A DNA stretch of 26,997 nucleotides from Symbiodinium natans (GCA_905221605.1 CAJNDS010002153.1:227501-254497); one strand, 5' to 3'; shown: positions 8,194-15,835, numbered from the stretch's first letter. Notes: a model not told the origin generated them from the letters alone. Numbers and translations: made by a program.

Positions 8194-8570
8194 AGGGTTT
8201 CAGGGTTTAGGGTTTAGGGTTTGGGGTTTGGGGTTTGGGGTTTAGGTTTTAGGGTTTCAGGTTTCAGGGTTTAGGGTTTCAGGGTTTTGGGGTTGAGAGT
8301 TTAGGGTTTTAGGGCTTTGGGTGCGAAAGTCGTTGAGCTCAGGGGTTTCGAGTTCAGCAGTCAGGGGTAAGCGAATAGTTGGGAGGGATGCCGAACCCGC
8401 AACCCTAAGCCCCAAACCCTGAGCCCGCAGTTCAACTTAGGGATTCAAGGTTTAGGCTTCAGGCTATAGGGGTTCGGGCATTTGGGTTTTTTAGGGTTCA
8501 GGAGGGGTTCAGGGATTAGGATTCAGGGATCAGGGCCTCGAAAGGCATCGAGGATAAAGACGGGGAGCAA
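8194..8570 (+). repeat. Degenerate telomere-motif region
   Basis: TTTAGGG, TTTGGGG, TTTCAGGG and TTTTAGGG mixtures, with a short reverse-oriented piece at about 8400-8430. A GTAAGC donor-like site occurs at 8368 after CAGTCAGGG. Confidence 0.75.
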
Positions 8571-8614
8571 AAACTTGCACGCACGCCCCCCGCCCACGCC
8601 CCCCCCCCCCCATC

Positions 8615-8760
8615 CAAGCCCTCAGGCCCAAACCCTATAAGCCCTTAAGCCCTAAACCCCCTGTCAGCCTTCTACAGTTCTGCAGCCTTCCAAAGGCCTA
8701 AGCCCACCCCTGAACCCCTAAACCCTGAAACCTAAACCCTAAACCCCTAAAACCCTCAAG
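8615..8760 (-). repeat. Degenerate CCCTAAA region
   Basis: CCCTAAA, CCCTTAA and CCCCTAAA variants interrupted by a short pyrimidine-rich unique stretch at 8665-8700. Confidence 0.8.
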
Positions 8761-8767
8761 GCTTTAG

Positions 8768-8850
8768 GAAAGCTGCATCGTGTACCGGGTTGGCTCCGCG
8801 GAAGGCGACTCAGAGATGGAGAGGACCTGGGAGACAGCAGGGCTTAGGAG
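8768..8850 (+). CDS. Candidate exon
   Basis: GGCTTTAG precedes GAA at 8768. The frame reads ESCIVYRVGSAEGDSEMERT and WETAGLRR up to a GTCACT donor. On the minus strand the same island offers an equally good acceptor (CCTGCTGTCTCCCAG) and a short exon VLSISESPSAEPT, so the strand is uncertain. Flanks are C-rich on the left and G-rich on the right. Confidence 0.3.
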
Positions 8851-8865
8851 GTCACTTACTGGGTT

Positions 8866-8940
8866 TCGGATTAGGGTTTAGGGTTCAGGGTTCAGGGTTC
8901 AGGGTTCAGGGTTCAGGGTTCAGGGTTCAGGGTTTAGGGA
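8866..8940 (+). repeat. TTCAGGG-variant array
   Basis: Seven consecutive TTCAGGG units flanked by TTTAGGG, a locally amplified variant. Confidence 0.95.
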
Positions 8941-9164
8941 CTGGGCTACCAAGCCCCGTAAGGGGGAACCTCCTCGCTTGTTGGGAGAGGTTCTCGATTT
9001 ACCTCTTTGCAACTTTTGCTGTACTATGGCCTCTTACTATGCATGTAGGCTAGACCCAAGAGCCACCTAGGACTGCAGGGTACCCTGCTGGGTTTGGAGG
9101 GACTATAAGGGAACCTAAACCCTTAGAAAAAAACAACGGAAAGGGGCCTACTCTGGATCCAAGT
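8941..9164. other. Unique stretch without a clear gene
   Basis: Unique sequence with a short palindrome CAGGGTACCCTG near 9077. No exon with good splice sites seen. Confidence 0.4.
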
Positions 9165-9206
9165 ATTTAGGGTTTAGGGTTTAGGGTTTAGGGTTTAGGG
9201 TTTAGG
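9165..9206 (+). repeat. TTTAGGG array
   Basis: Six canonical units. Confidence 0.98.
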
Positions 9207-9210
9207 AGGG

Positions 9211-9328
9211 TGTAGAGAACTGTCCGCAAGCATTTTGGGATCCTCACGACCAGCACGGCCAACGGTGCCGCAGCCTGCTCTTCATCCTCCTCGCAGGTGC
9301 AGGCCCGGGCTTCTAAGGGGGTGGGGCT
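9211..9328. other. Island with exon-like readings on both strands
   Basis: Plus strand: a strong acceptor CTGCTCTTCATCCTCCTCGCAG ends at 9296. Minus strand: the frame ACTCEEDEEQAAAPLAVLV ends at a GTGAGG donor. Only one strand can be the coding one. Arrays on both sides are G-rich. Confidence 0.35.
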
Positions 9329-9398
9329 TTAGGGTTTAGGGTTTAGGGTTTAGGGTTTAGGGTTTAGGGTTTAGGGTGTAGGGTTTAGGGTTTTGGGG
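9329..9398 (+). repeat. TTTAGGG array
   Basis: About nine units with one TGTAGGG. Confidence 0.97.
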
Positions 9399-9488
9399 AT
9401 CTGGTTTTCCAGAAGTGATGCCAACTACTTGAAGTCTCAGTGGAGCTAATGTGCTCCTAGTATTACGAAAGAGGGCAGCAAGAACCTT

Positions 9489-9686
9489 GTGATTCTCCTT
9501 CCTCCCTTCGAAATCCTTTGCTGTACACCACACCCCTCCCCCTCCCCCCCCCCTCCCCTCTGGGACCTGCAAGCCCAACCTGGGATTTCCGCTTTTGACT
9601 CCCCAAAACCGCACGACGCCCCGGGACCCTGCTGCACCTTCCCTGTCAAGACCCCCTCCAAGCCCTCTTGCCTCCTGAACTCATGA
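9489..9686 (+). CDS. Candidate exon in a 410-bp island
   Basis: This frame is open for 65 codons. The first part is a Pro/Ser pyrimidine tract suited to an acceptor. After it the reading is QAQPGISAFDSPKPHDAPG and CCTFPVKTPSKPSCLLNS, ending at TGA. A splice acceptor near CTGCAAG (about 9570) would make the second half the exon. No family recognised. Confidence 0.25.
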   Translation: MILLPPFEILCCTPHPSPSPPPPLWDLQAQPGISAFDSPKPHDAPGPCCTFPVKTPSKPSCLLNS

Positions 9687-9807
9687 CGCGTGATGCTGCA
9701 CCAGGTGACATTAGACTTGGCTTTCCTTCGTCGCGATGAGCACGCTACACCCCGCCTTGGGCCAGCCCAAGCGTCTACAATTAAAACCGCAGCAACTCGA
9801 CACCCGA

Positions 9808-9876
9808 ATCCCTAAACCCGAAACCCTAAGCCCCAAACCATATCTAACCCTGAACCCTAAACCCTAAACCCTAAAC
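9808..9876 (-). repeat. CCCTAAA array
   Basis: Degenerate then canonical units. Confidence 0.9.
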
Positions 9877-9890
9877 TCCCCAAAACCTCT

Positions 9891-9960
9891 ATGGGGGCCT
9901 AGTCGAGTGAGCCCCTGTCCTCATCCAGCAGCTTCCAAAAAGCGATCTGCTCGGCTGAGG
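9891..9960. CDS. Candidate exon, strand unresolved
   Basis: On the minus strand the island reads AYGQPSAEQIAFWKLLDEDR after GACAG, with codon third positions mostly G/C, ending at a TAG. On the plus strand TCCTCATCCAGCAG precedes FQKAICSAEGWP and a GTAGGC donor. Both are plausible. Flanked by a C-rich array on the left and a G-rich array on the right. Confidence 0.35.
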
Positions 9961-9995
9961 GCTGGCCGTAGGCCTGTCAATGGGCTCTTGATGCG

Positions 9996-10083
9996 TTTAG
10001 GGTAGTTTAGGGTTTAGAGTTTAGGGTTTAGGGTTTAGGGTTTAGGGTTTAGGGTTTAGGGTTTAGGGTTTAGGGTTTAGGGT
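9996..10083 (+). repeat. TTTAGGG array
   Basis: About 12 units, the first two imperfect. Confidence 0.97.
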
Positions 10084-10146
10084 CCGCCGACCCTGGCGGC
10101 GTGTTGGATGGGAAAAGGAGGTGAAACCTCCCTCTTTCCCTCCTTA

Positions 10147-10159
10147 CCCCCCCAAAACG

Positions 10160-10198
<39 letters not shown>

Positions 10199-10490
10199 CG
10201 GGGGGGCACACATTTTTTCGTGTGAGGCCGCCCAGGTCAGTACACACGGGGTTCTCAGCAGGGGCGCCCCCCAGCAAACCCCCCCCCTCCCCCCCACCTC
10301 CCCCCCCCCCACCCCCCCCCCCCCACCCACCCCCCCACCCCACACCCCCCCCCCACCCCACCCCCCCCACCGCCCCCCCCCCCCCCCCACCCCCCCCACC
10401 CCACCCCCCCCCCCCCCCCCCCCAACCCCCCAACCCCACCCCCCACCCCCCTACCCCCCACCCCTCCCCCCCCCACCCCCACCCACCTGT
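10147..10490. repeat. G38 run followed by C-rich low-complexity DNA
   Basis: About 38 G at 10161-10198, then 70 bp of unique sequence, then roughly 215 bp of C with occasional A. The long Gly- or Pro-rich open frames here are artefacts of composition. Assembly reliability is low. Confidence 0.9.
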
Positions 10491-10560
10491 CTTTTTGGCT
10501 TGAGCTTGCCCCCAAACGATTCACAGAACTCTGCCGGGGATGATCTTCCATGCGAGCGGG
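10488..10560 (-). CDS. Candidate minus-strand exon
   Basis: Minus-strand reading ARMEDHPRQSSVNRLGASSS followed by QKD and a GTGGGT donor that leads straight into the G/C low-complexity DNA. No family recognised. Confidence 0.2.
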
Positions 10561-10623
10561 TCTCAACTATGCTCCAGCGGGGTCGGCGGCTTGAGCCGGA
10601 GGCTCTTAAATTTGGGGTTTGGG

Positions 10624-11304
10624 GTTTGCTGTAATAAGGCGTAGATGCTGTGAAGGTTAGGACGCAGCAGAGGCTCGAATGCCTCGTCAGGTGCGAAGAG
10701 CAGCTCTGGCCCGATCGTGGAGGGCCATCTAATACTTTTCTCCCACCCCACCATCCGAGGCGGTAAAACCACCCAAACCTATTCCTTTTAGGGTTTAGGC
10801 CTAAACTCATGACAATCGCGTACTGTTAAAACAACCTTTCCGTTACCCATGGCCACGTTCGGCCCAAGGAAAAGTTTGAGGCCAGGTCCCGGCTCGTTTG
10901 TAGCACGGGTTTCAGCTGGGCCAGGGCGGGCCAGGAGGGGGGCAGGGCGGCCAGGAGGGGGAGACCCCTTAAAAGTTTTTGAGCCCCCCCCTGAGCTGGC
11001 CAGGGGCCCCCTGGTCATTGGGCACGCTGCGGCGAGGGGTCCGGGGCCCCCTACAGACACCCCTGGCCTGCGGCCCTTGAACTTGTATTGCAGCAAAACA
11101 CTCCCGCGTTTGGGTAATGACTTTAGTAAGGGACCAGTACTGGTCCCGAGGAGAACGTGCTCGACTCCGGTACCGGGCCCATCGTGGGTGCTACCGACCT
11201 CCGAGCTGTGGGAGGCGGGCGAACGAGCTGGGTCGACTTGCGCCATCCAGGTCAGGGGCTTAGGCGCCGCCCCCTAACTGTAGGGGGGGCGGCCTTGGCC
11301 TTGA
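10624..11304. repeat. Duplicated telomere-flanked module, copy 1
   Basis: This is a diverged direct copy of 20055-20543. The left 200 bp (GTTTGCTG..., GGTGCGAAGAGCAGCT, ACTTTTCTCCCACCCCA) and the right 80 bp (GCCATC-AGGTCA..., GGCGGCC) are clearly shared, while the GC-rich centre differs. Both copies begin and end at TTTAGGG-type arrays. On the minus strand the left part of both copies encodes LLFAP-x-EAFE and PNLHSIYA with several synonymous differences, so it may derive from coding DNA. A GC hairpin (about 11266-11293) lies near the right end. Confidence 0.85.
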
Positions 11305-11488
11305 GTTTAGGGTTTAGGGTTTAGGGTTTAGGGTTTAGGGTTTAGGGTTTCGGGTTTAGGGTTTAGGGTTTAGGGTTTAGGGTTTAGGGTTTAGGGTTTA
11401 GGGTTTAGGGTTTAGGGTTTAGGGTTTAGGGTTTAGGCTTTTGGGTTTAGGGTTTAGGGTTTAGGGTTTAGGGTTTAGGGTTTAGGTT
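11303..11488 (+). repeat. Long TTTAGGG array
   Basis: About 26 units with single TTTCGGG and TTTTGGG interruptions. Confidence 0.98.
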
Positions 11489-11523
11489 TTATAGCAATTG
11501 TATAGCGCTTGGGCCCCAATAAA

Positions 11524-11618
11524 GTCTTCAACGAAAGCTTTCATCGAAACGTTTTCAACGAAACGTGTTCAGCGAAGCGTTGTTTTAACGCAACGTCTTC
11601 AACGGAGTCTTTGAACAA
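11524..11618. repeat. ~14-bp minisatellite TTCAACGAAACGT
   Basis: Seven imperfect units of the type TTTTCAACGAAACG, inside unique DNA between a G-rich and a C-rich array. Confidence 0.85.
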
Positions 11619-11654
11619 AACGTTCCCCTTCTGCTTGGTTCTTTCACAATCATC

Positions 11655-11709
11655 CTAAACCCTAAACCCTAAACCCTAAACCCTAAACCCTAAACCCTAA
11701 ACCCTAAAC
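11655..11709 (-). repeat. CCCTAAA array
   Basis: Eight canonical units. Confidence 0.98.
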
Positions 11710-12258
11710 ATGGCCGGACGTGCAGATTTGATATGTCCAGCCTCGAGAATACTTGTTCCGGTGCAAGCGAATCAGTATTCCGATAAAAACGCTGGAAATG
11801 TTGGGCTCATATTGAATTTCAGATGGACCTACGAATCTCGAAAAATCTCGTATTTCACTTTTGGCAAGAATCGATGATAGCGAACAGGTGTTCATTCTAA
11901 ATCCTTGCAACTTGCATATTTTTTGGATGTCAGATGACTCTGCGAAAATTTGAAAATCTCATATTTCAATTCATGAAAAATTTTGATTTCGATTCTCTTG
12001 AATTATTGTGAGTTTCAGACCCTCGAAATTTCAGAAACTTTTCTGAATTTCAATTGATATGGGAATAAATGAACATCTGATTGATGTTTCAAGATATACA
12101 AATTTGGATGTATTTCAGTTCTACTAAATCGGGTCGGATATTTTTGATTTCCATAAAATTCTGGACAATAATTGAAAGTTTCATGTTTGAGATGCATAGA
12201 CTTGGATTTCAACTTGGACAACAAGGAAGAGGAACCGGAATTCATTTGACACCCTTGA
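11710..12258. other. AT-rich stretch with degenerate internal repeats
   Basis: Three diverged copies of a TTTCAGA...CGAAAATCTC-TATTTCA motif (about 11815, 11928, 12013). No convincing gene. The composition contrasts with the GC-rich islands. Confidence 0.6.
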
Positions 12259-12525
12259 AGATTCTTTCCAAACCTCATACTTCACTATATCATACTGTTG
12301 ATTGACGACATCCTGCATCACTTTTATTATGCCGGTCATGCAAGATTTTGTCCATCCACAGACTGGAGACTGGCGGCAAGCTTTCGGAAGCTCTGGTCAC
12401 GGCTGATGACCAAATTCAACTTCCCGTGCGTGAGGGCCGTATGTGAGGGGCCAGGATGGGGCAGAAAAGTCCGGAATATGGCGTTTTTCAAGTTTCAAAT
12501 TCGTTTCCATAGTTTGTCAAATTAG
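12259..12525 (+). CDS. 88-codon open frame, likely exon
   Basis: This is one of the longest island frames. It contains LIDDILHHFYYAGHARFCPS, WRLAASFRKLWSRLMTKFNF and CEGPGWGRKVRNMAFFKF. A pyrimidine-containing acceptor TTTGTCCATCCACAG ends at 12360 and may mark the real exon start. The basic, aromatic composition is clearly protein-like. No domain recogn­ised. TAG at 12523 may be intronic. Confidence 0.4.
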   Translation, partial: RFFPNLILHYIILLIDDILHHFYYAGHARFCPSTDWRLAASFRKLWSRLMTKFNFPCVRAVCEGPGWGRKVRNMAFFKFQIRFHSLSN

Positions 12526-12540
12526 TATTAATGGCAGATC

Positions 12541-12632
12541 TAGGGGGTGTGCCCAGAAATTTGCCGCCCACCGGACCATTAAGATTGGGGGATGGGCTAA
12601 GAAACTTGCCGCCAACCTGGGCCGGTTGCCCA
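12541..12632. repeat. Two degenerate ~45-bp direct repeats
   Basis: CCAGAAATTTGCCGCCCACC and AAGAAACTTGCCGCCAACCT head two adjoining diverged copies. Confidence 0.6.
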
Positions 12633-12633
12633 T

Positions 12634-12671
12634 AACCCTAAACCCTAAACCCTAAACCCTAAACCCTAAAG
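12634..12671 (-). repeat. CCCTAAA array
   Basis: Five canonical units ending in AAAG, usable as an acceptor. Confidence 0.98.
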
Positions 12672-12775
12672 AGGTGGCCCAGGCTCAAGGACCACCCACA
12701 ACTATCCAGATGGAAAAAGGGGTGGGGAGCCGAATCCTCAGATTCCGAATAGGCTCTGTCCTTGGCTGCACTTAA
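12672..12775 (+). CDS. Candidate exon
   Basis: After CCCTAAAG the frame reads EVAQAQGPPTTIQMEKGVGS and RILRFRIG. The last dozen codons run into the dispersed repeat at 12761, so the exon probably ends before that. The minus strand is also open across the island. Confidence 0.3.
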
Positions 12776-12897
12776 CGGGGTAGCTATAAATCTAATTTCT
12801 AGCTGCGTTATTAAGAAACCCAATAAGCCCAAAATCCAAAAACAAAACCCCCTAAAACCCTTAAAACCCCAAAAAACCCAGTAAAGCACCACAGAGT
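12761..12897 (+). repeat. Dispersed ~130-bp repeat, copy 1
   Basis: Shares GCTGCACTTAAC, GGTAGCTATAAA, TTATTAAGAAACCCAATAAG and CAGTAAAGCAC...CACCACAGAGT with 15461-15581. This copy carries an internal CCCTAAA-like insertion at about 12840-12880. Confidence 0.9.
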
Positions 12898-12997
12898 GTC
12901 TTGGCAGTGAGTACCACGATGTCCGAGACCAAACCACGAAGTCTTGAGGCCTCTGAAGTTCATGAAGCCCCTTGAAGACCTTGAATCTCAGAAGCAC

Positions 12998-13058
12998 TAG
13001 ACCCTAAACCCTATACCCTAAACCCTTGACCCTAAACCCTAAACCCTAAACCCTAAAC
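12998..13058 (-). repeat. CCCTAAA array
   Basis: About eight units, some altered (CCCTATA, CCCTTGA). Confidence 0.95.
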
Positions 13059-13064
13059 TCAAAG

Positions 13065-13139
13065 GAACCATTCGGCTGCCTTGACCTCCACCACCCGCGC
13101 GCTACGCAGGGCCGGGCAGGAGCGGCCTCTTGGAAGAAG
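13065..13139 (+). CDS. Candidate exon, 25 codons
   Basis: CTCAAAG precedes GAA. The reading is EPFGCLDLHHPRATQGRAGA followed by ASWKK. The minus strand also reads well (ALRSARVVEVKAAEWFL). Flanked by C-rich array on the left and G-rich array on the right. Confidence 0.25.
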
Positions 13140-13140
13140 C

Positions 13141-13355
13141 TTGGGTTTGGGGGTTTGGGGTTTGGGGTTTAGGGTTTAGGGTTTAGGGTTTGGGGGTTTG
13201 GGGTTTGGGGTTTAAGGCTTAGGGACTTTTAGGGTTTAAGGAGTTTGAGGATTTCGGGGTTTTTTAAGGGTTTAGGGTCCAGGGTTTTAGGGTTTTTGGG
13301 GTTAGAAGCGGTTAGGGTTTGGGGGTTTAGGGTTTGGGGTTTAGGGTTTAGGGTT
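13141..13355 (+). repeat. TTTAGGG/TTTGGGG array
   Basis: Mixed TTTGGGG, TTTAGGG and longer-spaced variants. Confidence 0.9.
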
Positions 13356-13361
13356 TGGGGC

Positions 13362-13440
13362 TCTACCCTTTCGAAGGTCTCAGATTGACGGGCTAAAGAT
13401 GGCTCCCTGACACCCAACTCTCGAGACCCTGAAGAATCAT
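13362..13440. CDS. Candidate exon, strand unresolved
   Basis: Minus strand: acceptor ATGATTCTTCAG, then SRELGVREPSLARQSETFER and a GTAGAG donor. Plus strand: pyrimidine-rich CTCTACCCTTTCGAAG, then SQIDGLKMAP and a stop. Minus has the better pair of splice sites here. Confidence 0.3.
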
Positions 13441-13442
13441 TG

Positions 13443-13612
13443 AGGGTTTAGGGCTTGTCGGTTTACGGGTTTAGGGTTTAGGGTTTAGGGTTTAGGGTTT
13501 AGGGTTCACGGTTTAGGGTTTAGGGTTTAGGGTTTAGGGTTTAGGGTTTAGGGTTTAGGGTTACTCTGGGATTTTTAGGGTTTAGGGTTTAGGTTTTAGG
13601 GTTCAGGGCAGG
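13443..13612 (+). repeat. TTTAGGG array
   Basis: About 20 units with small interruptions, including a non-repeat TTACTCTGGGATTTT piece that also occurs near 14749. Confidence 0.95.
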
Positions 13613-13715
13613 GTTACCATCTGTTGGACGACCCCTAAACGAACCTCACCTCTCGCTGCCCGAGTCCGTGGCGGATACGGATCAGGGCCCGGCTGTAGCG
13701 GAAGACCTCCATAGG
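13612..13715. CDS. Candidate exon, strand unresolved
   Basis: The plus strand is open over the whole island: PSVGRPLNEPHLSLPESVAD followed by TDQGPAVAEDLHR. The minus strand has VFRYSRALIRIRHGLGQRE (13650-13706) with 16 of 19 codons ending in G/C and a GTGAGG donor. Coding strand cannot be settled from sequence alone. Confidence 0.35.
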
Positions 13716-14052
13716 GTTTAGGGTTGAGAGTTTAGGGTTCGGGTTTTGGGTTTAGGTTTAGGGTTTAGGGTTTAGGGTTTAGGGTTTAGGGGTTTAGGTT
13801 TTAGGGTTTAGGGTTTAGGGTTTAGGCTTTAGGCTTTAGGCTTTAGGCTTTAGGCTTTAGGCTTTAGGCTTTAGGCTTTAGGCTTTAGGCTTTAGGCTTT
13901 AGGCTTTAGGCTTTAGGCTTTAGGCTTTAGGCTTTAGGCTTTAGGCTTAGGCTTTAGGCTTTAGGCTTTAGGCTTTAGGGGTTTAGGGTTTAGGGTTTAG
14001 GGTTTAGGGTTTAGGGTTTAGGGTTTAGGGTTTAGGGTTTAGGGTTTAGGGC
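13711..14052 (+). repeat. TTTAGGG array with a 22-unit TTTAGGC block
   Basis: Canonical units flank about 22 consecutive TTTAGGC units (13821-13978, one shortened to TTAGGC), then canonical units to 14052. Confidence 0.98.
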
Positions 14053-14115
14053 TTGGGAGGCTGGGGGCGGCCGTTGCCCCCCCACACACAAAGAACCAAA
14101 AAACCTCTTTTCCAG

Positions 14116-14169
14116 CGTGCCCTGAACCCCACTCCCTGAAGCATGAAACCCCCCCCAACCCGAACTTAG
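14116..14169 (+). CDS. Candidate exon
   Basis: A strong acceptor CCTCTTTTCCAG ends at 14115. The frame reads CPEPHSLKHETPPNPNL and meets a GTCGCC donor. The following 94 bases to the next acceptor are mainly TTTAGGG units, which would make the intron body. Confidence 0.3.
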
Positions 14170-14192
14170 GTCGCCCAGTAACCTGGGATTAT

Positions 14193-14256
14193 AAAGGGTT
14201 TAGGGTTAAGGGTTAAGGGTTTAGGGTTTAGGGTGGTTAAGGGTTTAGGGTTTAGG
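14193..14256 (+). repeat. TTTAGGG/TTAAGGG array
   Basis: About nine units with TTAAGGG variants. Confidence 0.95.
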
Positions 14257-14263
14257 ATCCCAG

Positions 14264-14326
14264 AGGCACAAGAGAAGGCCCAAAGTCAGGCCTGATGAAG
14301 GGTCATTTGCGCCTTGTTTGTGCAGG
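14264..14326 (+). CDS. Candidate exon, 21 codons
   Basis: TTTAGGATCCCAG precedes AGG. The reading is RHKRRPKVRPDEGSFAPCLC, ending at a GTAGGG donor. It lies between a G-rich array and a C-rich array. If the next exon begins at 14558, the 231-base intron is almost all CCCCAAA/CCCTAAA. No family recognised. Confidence 0.35.
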
Positions 14327-14354
14327 GTAGGGTGCGGTAAAGGAAGGAGCCACC

Positions 14355-14548
14355 AAAAACCCTCAACCCCAAACCCCAAACCCCAAACCCCAAACCCTAA
14401 ACCCCAAACCCCAAACCCTAAACCCCAAACCCCAAACCCCAAACCCCAAACCCTAAACCCCAAACCCCAAACCCCAAACCCCCAAACCCCAAACCCCAAA
14501 CCCCAAACCCCAAACCCTAAACCCTAAACCCTAAACCCTAAACCCAAC
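14355..14548 (-). repeat. CCCCAAA/CCCTAAA array
   Basis: About 27 units, the majority the CCCCAAA variant, ending in canonical CCCTAAA. Translated runs such as NPKPQTP are not a gene. Confidence 0.97.
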
Positions 14549-14557
14549 CCTTCACAG

Positions 14558-14644
14558 GCCTGGCTACTCCGGTCGAAGATCGGCTCCTCGCACCAGTGGG
14601 GCGGGGCCGCGGACATGAGCCCAGCCTCAGCCAGGACGCTCGGA
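14558..14644 (+). CDS. Candidate exon, 29 codons
   Basis: AACCCAACCCTTCACAG is a good acceptor. The frame AWLLRSKIGSSHQWGGAADM, then SPASARTLG, has about 25 of 29 codons ending in G/C and meets GTTTGA. The complementary strand is also open (APPHWCEEPIFDRSSQACEG). The acceptor favours plus. Confidence 0.4.
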
Positions 14645-14647
14645 GTT

Positions 14648-14870
14648 TGAGGGTTGTTATGGGGTTGAGGGTTTAGGGTTTAGGGTTAAGGGTTAAGGGT
14701 TAAGGGTTAAGGGTTTAGGGTTTAGGGTTTAGGGTTTAGGGTTTAGGGTTTACTCCGGGATTTTTGGGGTTTAGGGTTTCGGGTTTGGGGTTACTTTGGA
14801 AGTTGAGGGTTCTGGGCCAGTTCTGGGGTTTAGGGTTTAGGGTTTGAGGGTTTAACAGGGTTTAGTGGAG
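14648..14870 (+). repeat. TTTAGGG array with TTAAGGG block
   Basis: About 25 units. TTAAGGG occurs four times in a row, and a TTTACTCCGGGATTTTTGGGG interruption occurs at about 14748. Confidence 0.95.
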
Positions 14871-15012
14871 GGCTTGGGCTTGGGAAAACCAGGAAAGGGA
14901 AGGCGTAGGGCTTCCGGAGGCTTCACTGGCAGAAGCGGTTGGATGCTTCTGCTCCCGCTGTGCTCCCGCCTTTCTATGGCACTTGCACCATGTCCACAAC
15001 TTGGGATGTTTC
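14865..15012 (+). CDS. Open frame in island, possible exon
   Basis: The plus frame is open from GTG at 14865: GLGLGKPGKGRRRASGGFTG and then RSGWMLLLPLCSRLSMALA. It continues into the foldback element at 15013, so only the first part could be an exon. Low support. Confidence 0.2.
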
Positions 15013-15089
15013 CCCTTAGACTAACAGTCTGTAAGAGGGATTACAGTACCCCCTGGTATAATCACTATTAAGGACTGTTCGTATAAGGG
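15013..15089. repeat. 77-bp foldback element
   Basis: The sequence is close to its own reverse complement: CCCTTA-x-AC-x-AACAGTC at the left matches GACTGTT-x-GT-x-TAAGGG at the right, and inner GATTA/TAATC also pair. Resembles a miniature inverted-repeat element without a coding region. Confidence 0.75.
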
Positions 15090-15117
15090 CGAACATCTCA
15101 ATCCAAAACGCTCATGT

Positions 15118-15345
15118 TTACAGCGTTTTCGCCTCTTGTCGCGCAAGGATGTGGAACAAGACACGTTGTCACAAGTGTCCATGCCTTTGGCGACTATGCC
15201 CCCAAAACTGGCAGTTACGGCGTTTTGGCCTCTTTGTAGAACATACTGCGCAAGGATGTAGAACAAGACACGTTGACACCAGAGTCCATACCTTTGGCGA
15301 CCATGCGCAAAACACTGGTTTTTTTACAGCGCCTTGCGATTCTGA
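15118..15345 (+). repeat. Tandem ~100-bp direct repeats
   Basis: Unit 1 starts at 15118, unit 2 at 15215 and a truncated third at 15324. Shared blocks are TTAC-GCGTTTT-GCCTCTT, GCGCAAGGATGT-GAACAAGA and CCTTTGGCGAC-ATGC. Spacing differs by 12 bases. Confidence 0.85.
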
Positions 15346-15460
15346 GTGAAGCGACCTGCTGAAAGAAACGATGTGCTCAATCTCTGTTTTGTTTCAAGGT
15401 TTAGGCGTCTGTAATGCAATTTTCCAAGAAGTTTTATCTGGCTTTGGGGTCACGATTTCC

Positions 15461-15581
15461 CTTCGCTGCACTTAACATGGTAGCTATAAACTTAAGTTTT
15501 AGATGCCTTATTAAGAAACCCAATAAGCCCAAAAAGGCTAAAGATCTAAAGTTGCAGTAAAGCACTAAAACACCACAGAGT
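15461..15581 (+). repeat. Dispersed ~130-bp repeat, copy 2
   Basis: Direct-orientation partner of 12761-12897. It ends at CACCACAGAGT just before a CCCTAAA array. Confidence 0.9.
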
Positions 15582-15582
15582 T

Positions 15583-15692
15583 CCCTAAACCCTAAACCCC
15601 TAAACCCTAAACCCTAAACCCTAAACCCTAAACCCTAAACCCTAAAACCTAAACCCTAAACCCTAAACCCTAACCCTAAACCCTAAACCCTT
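15583..15692 (-). repeat. CCCTAAA array
   Basis: About 15 units with minor slips. Confidence 0.98.
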
Positions 15693-15702
15693 GGGGCGTA
15701 AG

Positions 15703-15759
15703 ATGACGAAGGAAAGCATGGACAGCCCCCCTTCTTTCTCTGAACCGCCAAAGCCGTGA
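15703..15759 (+). CDS. Candidate exon or short frame with ATG
   Basis: GCGTAAG precedes ATG. The reading MTKESMDSPPSFSEPPKP ends at TGA. Within it a pyrimidine tract CCCCCCTTCTTTCTCTG could feed a second acceptor at 15753, after which VKSTENHEDLEPQTYMKP is open. The minus strand also reads openly (GGSEKEGGLSMLSFVILRP). Confidence 0.25.
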   Translation: MTKESMDSPPSFSEPPKP

Positions 15760-15835
15760 AGTCGACCGAAAACCACGAAGACCTGGAGCCCCAAACTTAT
15801 ATGAAACCCCTGAAACCCGAGACTCCGAGACCCTG

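Noticed and set aside
10077-10503. Long Gly-rich and Pro-rich open frames
   Set aside because: They are translations of G and C homopolymer DNA, open on both strands and in several frames.
11303-11488. CRISPR-like repeat array
   Set aside because: Units are contiguous seven-base repeats without spacers in eukaryotic-looking DNA.
14245-14527. Open frames of NPKPQTP or GFGVWGL type
   Set aside because: They are translations of the seven-base array, which stays open because 7 x 3 bases return to frame without a stop in the CCCCAAA variant.
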